Of a stretch of 64,000 nucleotides of DNA, positions 51,163 through 59,145 are shown piece by piece. Position numbers and translations under genes: made by a program. How positions within the stretch are numbered: the first letter of the stretch is position 1; each line of letters begins with the position of its first letter. This DNA comes from VFZN01 sp963709325 (GTDB lineage: Bacteria > Acidobacteriota > Vicinamibacteria > Vicinamibacterales > UBA2999), in the NCBI GenBank assembly GCA_963709325.1, contig CAVPVV010000001.1, positions 248,001 to 312,000 of the forward strand. The letters run 5' to 3'. Under the pieces are notes generated by a model. It saw only the letters and a list, made by a program, of their open reading frames with translations, had not been told where the DNA came from and did not search any database.

Positions 51163-53256
51163 TCAAGCCTCCGCCTCCTCAGCCTGACCTCGTTCTGCCT
51201 TTGCCGCGGAAATGATCTTCGACTGGAGGTGGCTGGGGACCTCGTCGTAGTGCGAGTACTCCATGTGGTACGAGCCGCGGCCGCCGGTCACCGAGGTCAG
51301 GTGCTGCTCGTAGGTGAGCATCTCGGACATCGGCACCTGCGCCTTGATCACCGTCATGTGGCCGCGCGGCTCCATGCCGGAGATGCGGCCACGCCGGCCG
51401 TTGAGGTCGCCCATCAGGTCGCCGGCGTAATCGCTCGGCGCGTAGACCTCGACGTTCATCACCGGCTCGAGCAGCGTCGGCCGCGCCTTCGACATCCCGT
51501 CCTTGAACGCGAGCCAGCCGGCGGTCTTGAACGAGAGCTCGTTCGAGTCGACGTCGTGGTACTGGCCGTCGGTAAGGACGACCCGGAAGTCCACCACCGG
51601 ATAGCCGGCGAGGTATCCGCGCAGCCGCGACTCCTGGATGCCCTTTTCGACCGCGGGGATGAACTGCCGCGGGATCGACCCGCCGAAGATCTCGTCCACG
51701 AACTCGAAATCGCTGCCGCGCGGCAGCGGCTCCATGCGGATCTTGCAGTCACCGAACTGGCCGTGGCCGCCGGTCTGCTTCTTGTGCCGCCCGTGGGCCT
51801 CGACGCGGGCGGTGATCGTTTCGCGGTAGGGGATGCGGGGTGGCTTCAGGTTCACTTCGACGCCGAAACGCCGCTTCAGTTTCGCGACCGTGACTTCGAT
51901 GTGGAGCTGCCCCTGGCCGGCCAGCAGCAGTTCGTTGGTCTGCTGGTCGCGTGCGTAGCGGATGGTCCCGTCCTCTTCCTCGAGGCGGTGCATCGAGGTG
52001 CTGATCTTGTCCTCGTCGCCGCGGCTCTTCGGCTCGATCGCGTAAGAGAGTACCGGCTCGGAGAAGGCGATTGGCGCGAACGTGATTCCAGCCGCCTTAT
52101 CAGCCAGGGTATCGCTCGTGCGCGTGTCCTTCAGCTTCGCGACGGCCCCCAGATCGCCCGCCTTCACCTCCGGCACCGGCATTTGGGTCTTGCCCTGCAA
52201 CGCCACCAGGTGTCCGAGCCGTTCCGGAGCGCCCCGCGTCGTGTTGGTCACCGTGGAGTCGGACTTCAGCGTGCCCTGGTAGACGCGGAACAGCGTGATT
52301 CGTCCCGCGAATTGATCCGCCACCGTCTTCCAGACGAACGCGGCGTACGGCGCCGATTCGTCCGCGGTTCGCGTCGCGGTCTCGGTTCCGGCCTGGGCAG
52401 TGAACGGGCGATCGACCGGAGACGGCAGGTAGGCGAGCACCGCGTCGAGCAGCGGCTGCGCGCCGACGTTCTGGAGGCCCGACGCACAGACCAGCGGGAA
52501 GAGTTTGCCGGCGGCGGTCGCATTCTTCAGCCCGCTCACGAGTTCCTGCTGCGTGAGCGTGCCCGCCTCGAAGAAGTGCTCCATGAGGGTTTCGTCGGCT
52601 TCGGCCACCATCTCGACGAGCGCCTCGCGCGCGGCGGCAACGGCCCCCTCCATCGCACCGGGCACCGGTCCCTCGGTCATCTTGCTCGAGCCGTCGGCGG
52701 GGAACGTGTAGGCCTTCTGGTTGACGAGATCGACGACGCCTGTGAAGTGCTTGTCCTCGCCAATTGGGAGCTGGATTGGAATCACGGCGCGGCCGAGCGT
52801 CTCGCGCAGCGACCCGAGCGTCCGGTCGAGCGACGCGCGGTCGCGGTCCAGCCGGTTCACGCAGACAACGCGCGGCAGGGCGAGCTCGTCGGCGGCCTGC
52901 CAGGCCTTCTCGGTCTGCACTTCGACGCCAGCGACCGCGTCCACCACCACCAGCGCGCCATCGGCGACCCTGAGCCCGGCGCGCACGTCGGCGAAGAAGT
53001 TGCCGAACCCGGGCGTGTCGATGAGGTTGACCTTGGTCTTGTTCCACTCGACGAAGGCCAGGCTGGCCCCGAGGGTGTGCTTGCGGGCGATCTCTTCGTC
53101 GTCGTAGTCGGTGACCGTGGTGCCTTCGTCCACCAGGCCGAGCCGGTTGACCATGCCGGCCGAGAACAGCAGCGCCGACACGAGTTGTGTCTTGCCGCAG
53201 CCGCCGTGGCCCACTACAGCCACGTTGCGGATGCTGGCAGCGTCGTACACCTTCAT
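51163..53256 (-). CDS. EF-G-like translational GTPase
   Basis: A 697-residue EF-G paralogue with all five domains. G1 is G16-HGGCGKT, G3 is DTPGFGNF with F84 where EF-G has the catalytic histidine, and G4 is N134-R-L-D instead of NKxD. Switch I (YDDEEIARKHTLGASLAFVEW) lacks the usual RGITI. Domain IV has AHGRHKKQTGGHGQFGDCK. These features place it with the EF-G-2/EF-G-like group (such as the T. thermophilus EF-G-2 protein), which coexists with canonical EF-G and is not needed for normal growth in the cases studied. It is not a tetracycline-protection protein. Translocation, recycling or stress roles are possible. Confidence 0.9.
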   Translation of the reverse strand: MKVYDAASIRNVAVVGHGGCGKTQLVSALLFSAGMVNRLGLVDEGTTVTDYDDEEIARKHTLGASLAFVEWNKTKVNLIDTPGFGNFFADVRAGLRVADGALVVVDAVAGVEVQTEKAWQAADELALPRVVCVNRLDRDRASLDRTLGSLRETLGRAVIPIQLPIGEDKHFTGVVDLVNQKAYTFPADGSSKMTEGPVPGAMEGAVAAAREALVEMVAEADETLMEHFFEAGTLTQQELVSGLKNATAAGKLFPLVCASGLQNVGAQPLLDAVLAYLPSPVDRPFTAQAGTETATRTADESAPYAAFVWKTVADQFAGRITLFRVYQGTLKSDSTVTNTTRGAPERLGHLVALQGKTQMPVPEVKAGDLGAVAKLKDTRTSDTLADKAAGITFAPIAFSEPVLSYAIEPKSRGDEDKISTSMHRLEEEDGTIRYARDQQTNELLLAGQGQLHIEVTVAKLKRRFGVEVNLKPPRIPYRETITARVEAHGRHKKQTGGHGQFGDCKIRMEPLPRGSDFEFVDEIFGGSIPRQFIPAVEKGIQESRLRGYLAGYPVVDFRVVLTDGQYHDVDSNELSFKTAGWLAFKDGMSKARPTLLEPVMNVEVYAPSDYAGDLMGDLNGRRGRISGMEPRGHMTVIKAQVPMSEMLTYEQHLTSVTGGRGSYHMEYSHYDEVPSHLQSKIISAAKAERGQAEEAEA

Positions 53257-53321
53257 AGGCGGGAAGCCTCCCCGAACGATTCAAACGTCCGTGATCGGGG
53301 GAATCATATGTCAGTACGGCC

Positions 53322-53349
53322 GGGTGCGACGGGGTGCGACAGGTGCGAC
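53322..53349. repeat. GGGTGCGAC short tandem repeat
   Basis: Three copies (GGGTGCGAC at 53322 and 53332, GGTGCGAC at 53342) with a 10-bp period lie between the permease stop and the EF-G-like start, in a 101-nt spacer. No promoter for the EF-G-like gene stands out here. Confidence 0.7.
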
Positions 53350-53357
53350 CATTGCGG

Positions 53358-54659
53358 CTATTCGTATCGCAGCGCTTCGATGGGATCCATGCGGGCAGCA
53401 CGCCAGGCCGGCAGCATCCCGAAGAAGACGCCCACCGAGGCCGAGAACCCGAGGCCGAGCGCGAACGACCACCACGGCAGCGAGACCGGGAAACCCGACA
53501 GTACATTGACCAGCAGGCCGATGGCGCTGCCGAGCAGGATACCGAGCACGCCGCCGATGCTGGTGAGGACCACGGCTTCGATCAGGAACTGGGTGAGGAT
53601 CTCCACCCGGCGCGCGCCGATTGCCTTGCGTACGCCGATCTCGCGGGTGCGTTCCGTCACCGAGATCGTCATGATCGCCATTACTCCGATGCCGCCGACC
53701 ATGAGGGCGATGGACGAGATGACGACCAGCGAGAGCAGCACCGCCCGCGAGATCTGCTCCCAGACCTTCAGGACGGCGTCCTGCGTCACCAGGTCGAAAT
53801 CGTTGGGCTTGTCGAGGGTCAGCCCGTGCCGGATGCGCATCACCGCTTCGACCTCGCGCATCGCGTCCTCGCGCGAGACGTCCTCGCGAGGGACCACCGC
53901 GATCATCACCGCCTGCCCGCCCATCGGGCCGCGGCGGATCCGTTCGTTACCGAACTGCTTGCGGAATGCCGTGTAGGGGATGATCGCGAAGTCGTCCTGA
54001 CCGAGGCTGAAGCCGCCGGCGGCCGGCCGCTTGTCGATCACGCCGATCACCGTGTACTCGAGCGCCCCGACGCGAATCGCCTTGCCGATCGGATCGATGC
54101 CGCGCCGCTCGAACAGCGCCTGGTACGGCCCGTAGCCGATGACCGCGAGCTGCCGCCGGCGCTCGACTTCCTGGGCGGTAAAGACGCGTCCGGCCAGCAT
54201 CTTGGCGAAGTTCACGTCCACGAACCGCTCGCTGGTGCCCATGACGGCCGAGGGGCGGGTCCGTTCGCCCTTGTAGAACATCCGCTCCATCGTCGGTCCG
54301 GGCGGGCCGGCGCCGAGCCACGTGTCGACGATCTCCACGGACGGCGCCAGCCGGCGAATCGCCTCGCCGTCGTTGATGGTCAGGCCCGGCCGGCGAATCA
54401 GCTCCAGGAACGACGCGCCCGACGAGAAGCTGACGGCGCCGAAGCGCTGGACGAAGATCGTCTTCGGGCCGAGCGCGGCGATCGAGTCGCGGAGCGAGGT
54501 GTCGAAGCCGCGGATCAGCGAGGTCATTCCGACAATCGAGGTGACGCCAATCACGACCCCGAGCACGGTCAGCGCCGAGCGCATCTTGTTGGCGCGCAGC
54601 GTCTCGAGCGCCATGCGCGCCGTTTCCCTGACGAGACCGACCTGTCGTGTGAAGCGCAT
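53358..54659 (-). CDS. FtsX/MacB-type ABC permease (downstream copy)
   Basis: A 433-residue permease with an N-terminal TM (ALTVLGVVIGVTSIVGMTSL), a large periplasmic domain and three C-terminal TMs containing SVTERTREIGVRKAIGARR. This is the MacB/FtsX fold, which transmits force to the periplasm rather than moving substrate through the membrane. The ATG at 54659 (MRFTRQVGLVRE) is chosen because it follows the upstream gene by 2 nt and matches the family N-terminus. It ends YRNS-like LRYE. No ATPase gene is nearby. Confidence 0.88.
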   Translation of the reverse strand: MRFTRQVGLVRETARMALETLRANKMRSALTVLGVVIGVTSIVGMTSLIRGFDTSLRDSIAALGPKTIFVQRFGAVSFSSGASFLELIRRPGLTINDGEAIRRLAPSVEIVDTWLGAGPPGPTMERMFYKGERTRPSAVMGTSERFVDVNFAKMLAGRVFTAQEVERRRQLAVIGYGPYQALFERRGIDPIGKAIRVGALEYTVIGVIDKRPAAGGFSLGQDDFAIIPYTAFRKQFGNERIRRGPMGGQAVMIAVVPREDVSREDAMREVEAVMRIRHGLTLDKPNDFDLVTQDAVLKVWEQISRAVLLSLVVISSIALMVGGIGVMAIMTISVTERTREIGVRKAIGARRVEILTQFLIEAVVLTSIGGVLGILLGSAIGLLVNVLSGFPVSLPWWSFALGLGFSASVGVFFGMLPAWRAARMDPIEALRYE

Positions 54660-54661
54660 GG

Positions 54662-55885
54662 CTACTCGCGCCTCAACGCGTCGATGGGATCGAGCATGGC
54701 CGCGCGGCGGGCTGGATACCACCCGAAGAACAGGCCGACCAGCGCGGTAATCGAGACGCCCAGCACCACCGACCAGGCTTCCACCGACGCGGGCACCGGC
54801 GTCAGCGAGCTGATCAGCGTCGCGAACATCGATCCCATGGCGACGCCGAGCACGCCGCCGGTGAGCGACAGCGTTACGGATTCGGTGAGGACCTGCGACA
54901 TGATGTCCCGCCGCTTGGCCCCGAGCGCCTTGCGCAAGCCGATCTCCCGCGTGCGTTCGCTCACGACCATCAGCATGATGTTCATGATCACGATCCCGCC
55001 GACGACCAGCGACAGGCCGACCACGCCGACCAGCACCACGGCGATGCCTTTGGTCGCCTGCTGGAAAATGCCGAGCACCGAGTCGGAGGCGAGCATCCCG
55101 AAGTTGTCGGGTTGCGACGGCTTCAGCCGCCGCTCCACCCGCATCGCGACCCGCGCTTCGTCCTTGGCCTGCTGAACGAGCGACGGATCCCGCGGCCGCA
55201 CCATGAGCTGCAGCGACTGCCGGGCGCCGAATAACTTCTGGTAGGCGCCGAGCGGGATCACGACGAATTCGTCGAGCGAGTTGCCGAACGCCGATCCCTT
55301 CTTGGCGGAGACGCCAATGACCCGGAAGTTCACGCCGGCGACGCGGATCTGCTTGTCGAGCGGGTCGGCGGCGCCGAACAGCCGCTCGCCGATCTGGTAT
55401 CCGATCAGGGCGACCTGCCGCTTGTGGCGGATTTCGACCGGCGTGATCATCCGGCCCCGTTCGGCGTCGAAGGTGGTGAAGTCCAGGTATTCCTCGGTCA
55501 CGCCCTGGACCTGGACCGATTCCAGCTCCTCGTCGCGATAGGCCACACGAGTGCTCTGCTGGGCCTGTGCCATCACCGAGCTGACCGACAGCGCAAACCG
55601 CCGGACCGCGTGGGCGTCGTCGATCGTGACGTTCGGGTTGCTCCGCTGGCGCTCGAACTCATCCTCGTTCTGGGTGATGCCGGTGCGCTGGATCACGAAC
55701 GAGTCGGCGCCGAGGTCCGACACGATCGCGTCGCTCACCGCCCCGTTGACGCCGGTGATCAGTGCCACGACGGTGATGATCGACGACACCGCGACGATGT
55801 TGCCGAGCAGCGTCAGCAACGAGCGCAGCTTGTTCGCCCAGATGGACGCCAGCGCCAGCCGGATGGACTCGAAGATCTGGGACAC
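54662..55885 (-). CDS. FtsX/MacB-type ABC permease (upstream copy)
   Basis: A 407-residue permease paralogous to the next gene. It begins MSQIFESIRLALASIWANKL, with TM1 in SLLTLLGNIVAVSSIITVVA, a MacB-PCD-like periplasmic domain and the C-terminal SERTREIGLRKALGAKRRD then GLFFGWYPARRAAMLDPIDA. The two copies probably form a heterodimer. They follow the membrane-fusion protein by 9 nt, so the three are one unit. Confidence 0.88.
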   Translation of the reverse strand: MSQIFESIRLALASIWANKLRSLLTLLGNIVAVSSIITVVALITGVNGAVSDAIVSDLGADSFVIQRTGITQNEDEFERQRSNPNVTIDDAHAVRRFALSVSSVMAQAQQSTRVAYRDEELESVQVQGVTEEYLDFTTFDAERGRMITPVEIRHKRQVALIGYQIGERLFGAADPLDKQIRVAGVNFRVIGVSAKKGSAFGNSLDEFVVIPLGAYQKLFGARQSLQLMVRPRDPSLVQQAKDEARVAMRVERRLKPSQPDNFGMLASDSVLGIFQQATKGIAVVLVGVVGLSLVVGGIVIMNIMLMVVSERTREIGLRKALGAKRRDIMSQVLTESVTLSLTGGVLGVAMGSMFATLISSLTPVPASVEAWSVVLGVSITALVGLFFGWYPARRAAMLDPIDALRRE

Positions 55886-55894
55886 CCAATTCGC

Positions 55895-57262
55895 CTACCG
55901 TGTGGGTCGTGGCGGCGTGTTCACTACATCCCCCTCATACAATCCACGGACCGACTCGAACGGCCCGGTGATGACGCGGTCGCCTTCATTCAGTCCCGAG
56001 AGGACTTCGAGATAGCGCTCGCCGGCGATGCCTACCTTGACCTGTACGAACGTCGCCTTCCCATCCCGGACGACGAAGACGCCCTCGGTCTCCTGCCGCT
56101 TCTGTCCCGGCAGTAACTCGGTCGTCGACGCCGTCGCCGCGTTGGCGGTGGCCTGGGGGCCGAAGCGGAACTGGAACCGCGGCTTCGGGGGCCGGTACTC
56201 GGGAATCACGTTTCCCTGCGCGTCGTAGAGCAGTTCGCGAACGGTCATGGCCTGAATCGGCACCGAAACGGCGCTCGCCCGCGTGGCGGTCGTGATCTCG
56301 GCGGTGCAGGTGAAGCCAGGGCGGACCTCAGGGATCTGCCCCTGGATCGTCACGGTGACCTTGAAATTCGTCGCCGTCCGAGCCGTCGGCTGTGTTGCCT
56401 GGGCTCCGGCCTGCTGGATCGGGCTGTTGCCGATCTCGGTCACCTTGCCGTTGAACGTCTTGTCGGCGATCGCGTCGATCTTGATCTTCGCCACCTGGCC
56501 GATCTGCACGAAGGGAATGTCGGTCTCGTCCACTTCGATCTCGCCCTCGATGACCGACATGTCGGCGACGGTCAGCAGCACCGTGCCGGCGTTGTTCATG
56601 GTGCCGACAACGACGTTCTCGCCCTCTTCGATATTCCTTCGAGTGACGATGCCGTCGAACGGCGCGTCGAACCGGACCTGCGACAGGGTGTGGCGGCTGC
56701 TCTGGAGCCCGGCCTCCTGCTGATGCAGTTGGGTCTCGCGGTTCTTGATCTCCTCTTCGCGGGCGTGGAGATCGCTTTCGCGCACTTCCACCTCGGCCTG
56801 TGCCCGCTCGATGTTTTCTCGGGTGGTGAGCCCGCCGGCGTTGAGCTCCTGCTGGCGCTTGAGCGCCTGCCGGGCGAGTTCGAGGCTGGCGCGCGCGCTC
56901 TGGAGCGACACGCGCGACTGCTCGAGCGCGGTCCGCGCCCCGGCCACCGCGGCCTCGTCGCGCCGCACGGCGGCCTCGGCCACGACCGGGTCGATCTGCA
57001 GCAGGAACTGGCCCGCCTTCACCCGATCGCCCTCGTTCACGGCCAGCCGGGTGACGCGCCCCATGGTCTGGGCGCTGATGTTGACGGTCTTCTGCGGCTC
57101 GATCTTCCCGGACGCCGACACGATCGCGTCGAGATTCCGGCGCTGAATAGTCTCGGCCGTGACGGTGGTGCCCTTGTCCGGCCGCCGGCTAATCACCGTG
57201 GCGGCCACGCCACCGATGACGATGAGCCCGACCAGCACCCACAGCCATTTCTTCCGCAACAC
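55895..57262 (-). CDS. Periplasmic membrane-fusion (adaptor) protein
   Basis: A 455-residue HlyD/MacA-type adaptor. A single N-terminal TM (WLWVLVGLIVIGGVAATVIS) is followed by a lipoyl half (SASGKIEPQKTVNISAQTMG), a long coiled coil of about 110 residues rich in Glu, Ala and Gln, the second lipoyl half (RFDAPFDGIVTRRNIEEGEN) and beta-barrel domains. The GTG at 57262 (VLRKKWLWVL) has AGGAGG 8 nt upstream (57271-57276 on this strand), deciding the start. It would link the permeases to an outer-membrane channel, which is not in the window. Confidence 0.9.
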   Translation of the reverse strand: MLRKKWLWVLVGLIVIGGVAATVISRRPDKGTTVTAETIQRRNLDAIVSASGKIEPQKTVNISAQTMGRVTRLAVNEGDRVKAGQFLLQIDPVVAEAAVRRDEAAVAGARTALEQSRVSLQSARASLELARQALKRQQELNAGGLTTRENIERAQAEVEVRESDLHAREEEIKNRETQLHQQEAGLQSSRHTLSQVRFDAPFDGIVTRRNIEEGENVVVGTMNNAGTVLLTVADMSVIEGEIEVDETDIPFVQIGQVAKIKIDAIADKTFNGKVTEIGNSPIQQAGAQATQPTARTATNFKVTVTIQGQIPEVRPGFTCTAEITTATRASAVSVPIQAMTVRELLYDAQGNVIPEYRPPKPRFQFRFGPQATANAATASTTELLPGQKRQETEGVFVVRDGKATFVQVKVGIAGERYLEVLSGLNEGDRVITGPFESVRGLYEGDVVNTPPRPTR

Positions 57263-57263
57263 C

Positions 57264-57941
57264 TCAGGATCCTCCTGCGACGGACATCGCCGCGGCAAGC
57301 GCGGCAGCGATACCCGCGTAGATGAACACCAGCCGAACCAGATAGCCGCGGGCCTGCCGCCCGGTCGCCGCCGACAGCCCCACCGCAAGCAGCCACACCC
57401 ACCACAGCCCGAACAGGTCGATCGCGCCGAACAGGCGGGAGCCGAGCGTCCCGTTCTCCAGCCAGAGCGCGGCCGCCAGACTCGTCGGGCTCGCCAGAGA
57501 CTCGGTCAGGTAGCTGACCGGGGTGGCGATCAGCTGCTGAACCGCGAGCGGCACCGACGCGTGCACGCTGACGGCGAGCCCTCCGGCGATTGGAAGCGGC
57601 GCGCCGTCGAGCCTGGCCAGCGCCACCAGGGCGGCGGCGACCAGAACCGTAATCGGCGGTGACAGCAGCAACCGTCCGCCGGTGAGGAAGTACGCGTCCC
57701 ACGGCGGACGCTGCAAGAGCGCGTCGTACCGTGCATCGTCAACGCGCCCGCCGAAGGCTTCCACCTGACGGACGCGCTCATCGACGAGCGCCAGCCGCCC
57801 CGTCGCCGTCGACAGGAACCAGCCCGCCGGCACGAGCCAGAGCGCCAGGATGAACACCCAGGTCGGGAACCAGGATGGGGCAGCCACCAGGGCCACCATG
57901 GTCGAGCGGGGGTGCCCGAGCACGCCCGCGATGCGCCGCAT
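57264..57941 (-). CDS. Yip1-like multi-pass membrane protein
   Basis: A 225-residue protein with about five hydrophobic segments (FPTWVFILALWLVPAGWFL, PITVLVAAALVALARL, LFGLWWVWLLAVGLSAATG, RLVFIYAGIAAALAAAMSV). It resembles the Yip1/DUF1282 group often placed beside ABC-exporter genes in this phylum. It ends 1 nt before the membrane-fusion start, so it is probably the first gene of that operon. No enzymatic motif is present. The ATG at 57941 is the likely start. Confidence 0.65.
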   Translation of the reverse strand: MRRIAGVLGHPRSTMVALVAAPSWFPTWVFILALWLVPAGWFLSTATGRLALVDERVRQVEAFGGRVDDARYDALLQRPPWDAYFLTGGRLLLSPPITVLVAAALVALARLDGAPLPIAGGLAVSVHASVPLAVQQLIATPVSYLTESLASPTSLAAALWLENGTLGSRLFGAIDLFGLWWVWLLAVGLSAATGRQARGYLVRLVFIYAGIAAALAAAMSVAGGS

Positions 57942-57992
57942 CGAAACGACAGTCCTGCTCTTCCTATACGACCGGCTGGGACGGGAGGTTTC

Positions 57993-58022
57993 TTGACAGG
58001 GCTGGAAATGCCTCACTAGGAT
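57993..58022 (+). promoter_or_regulatory. Sigma-70 promoter for the pilus-region operon
   Basis: TTGACA (57993-57998) is a perfect -35 consensus, followed after 18 nt by TAGGAT (58017-58022), four of six to the -10 consensus. It lies about 105 nt before the outer-membrane protein start and 52 nt from the divergent Yip1-like gene. It is the best promoter match in the window. Confidence 0.65.
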
Positions 58023-58127
58023 GCACTTCTCGGCTCACCCCCACGGGAACCGGTCCCCGGCCCAGACGCGGGTCGGCGATCGCTTCCCCCAAGATCCCGG
58101 TTCGACGTGCTCTCAACTTTCTAGTCT

Positions 58128-59138
58128 ATGCCCTCGACAGACTTCCCGGGGCGCTGGCTCGTCCCGTGCCTGATTCTCATTCTTTGTCCCGTTGTTGCGT
58201 TCGGGCAAACGCCCGGAACACGAGCAGCGGGCATGGCCGAAGCCTTCACCGCCGTTGCCGACGACGCCAGCTCGATCTACTGGAACCCGGCTGGCATGGC
58301 CACCGGCGCCTTCGTCAGCTTCGTCGTCGATTACGGGGCTGGCGACCAGATCCCGAACGCGGTTGGACCTGCCGAAAAGACGAATGCGACGTTGATCGGG
58401 TTCACCCTGCCGCCGCTTGGCTTCGGTTACTACCGGCTCCATCGGGTCACGGCCAGCCCGACTGCCCCTGCAGATACGCCCCCGCTGAGCCGAGAAGAAG
58501 GTCGGCAAAGTGTGCAGGGCCTGACGACATCGCACGTGGGGATCACGCTGGGGCAGTCGCTCGGGCAATACGTGGTGGTGGCCGGCACCGCCAAGTACGT
58601 GCAGGGAGAGGTCGTGACGGGCACATTCGACGGAACCTCTGAAGGGGCGCTGAACGCCGCGGACAACCTTCCGCGCCGCAGCACGTCCACTTTCGACGTC
58701 GATCTGGGCGCGATGGTCGCCGTCGAGCAGTGGCGCTTCGGCGTCGCGGCCCGGAACCTGACGGCCCCCTCGTTCGAGCGGCCCGGCTCTGACGGAGGAA
58801 CCGTCGATCTGGAACGGGAATACCGGGTGGGAGTGGCGTGGGGGCAAGGCTGGCCGGGCACCTCGCGGATGGTGGTGTCAGCCGATGCGGACCTTGCACG
58901 GAAGCCGGCGCTCGGTGGCGATCGGCGGGATCTGGCCGGTGGGGTGGAGACATGGTGGCTGCGGCAGCGCCTCGGCGTGCGCGGTGGCGTGCGCGGCAGC
59001 ACCGTGGGTGAGGCGCGCCCGGTGGTGGCGGGCGGGGTCTCGGCGGCGATCAAGCAGGGCGTCTACGTTGAGGCGCACCTGTCCCGCGGTGACCAGGACG
59101 GACAGGCGTGGAGCGTAAGCGCGCGCGTGAGTTTCTGA
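58128..59138 (+). CDS. Outer-membrane beta-barrel protein
   Basis: A 336-residue protein with a signal peptide (LVPCLILILCPVVAFGQ) and the opening GTRAAGMAEAFTAVADDASS then IYWNPAGMATG, characteristic of PorV/UPF0164/TraF-like barrels of the FadL-related group. Alternating hydrophobic strands continue to a C-terminal phenylalanine (VSARVSF), the outer-membrane assembly signal. It precedes pilB by 7 nt, so it is in the pilus operon. Members of this group act in secretion or as transport channels; a pilus-related role here is inference. Confidence 0.75.
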   Translation: MPSTDFPGRWLVPCLILILCPVVAFGQTPGTRAAGMAEAFTAVADDASSIYWNPAGMATGAFVSFVVDYGAGDQIPNAVGPAEKTNATLIGFTLPPLGFGYYRLHRVTASPTAPADTPPLSREEGRQSVQGLTTSHVGITLGQSLGQYVVVAGTAKYVQGEVVTGTFDGTSEGALNAADNLPRRSTSTFDVDLGAMVAVEQWRFGVAARNLTAPSFERPGSDGGTVDLEREYRVGVAWGQGWPGTSRMVVSADADLARKPALGGDRRDLAGGVETWWLRQRLGVRGGVRGSTVGEARPVVAGGVSAAIKQGVYVEAHLSRGDQDGQAWSVSARVSF

Positions 59139-59145
59139 GACGACG

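Noticed and set aside
51163..53256. Tetracycline-resistance ribosomal protection protein
   Set aside because: P-loop, G3 and G4 motifs and domain IV fit the EF-G-like group, not TetM/TetO, and the context is not a resistance locus.
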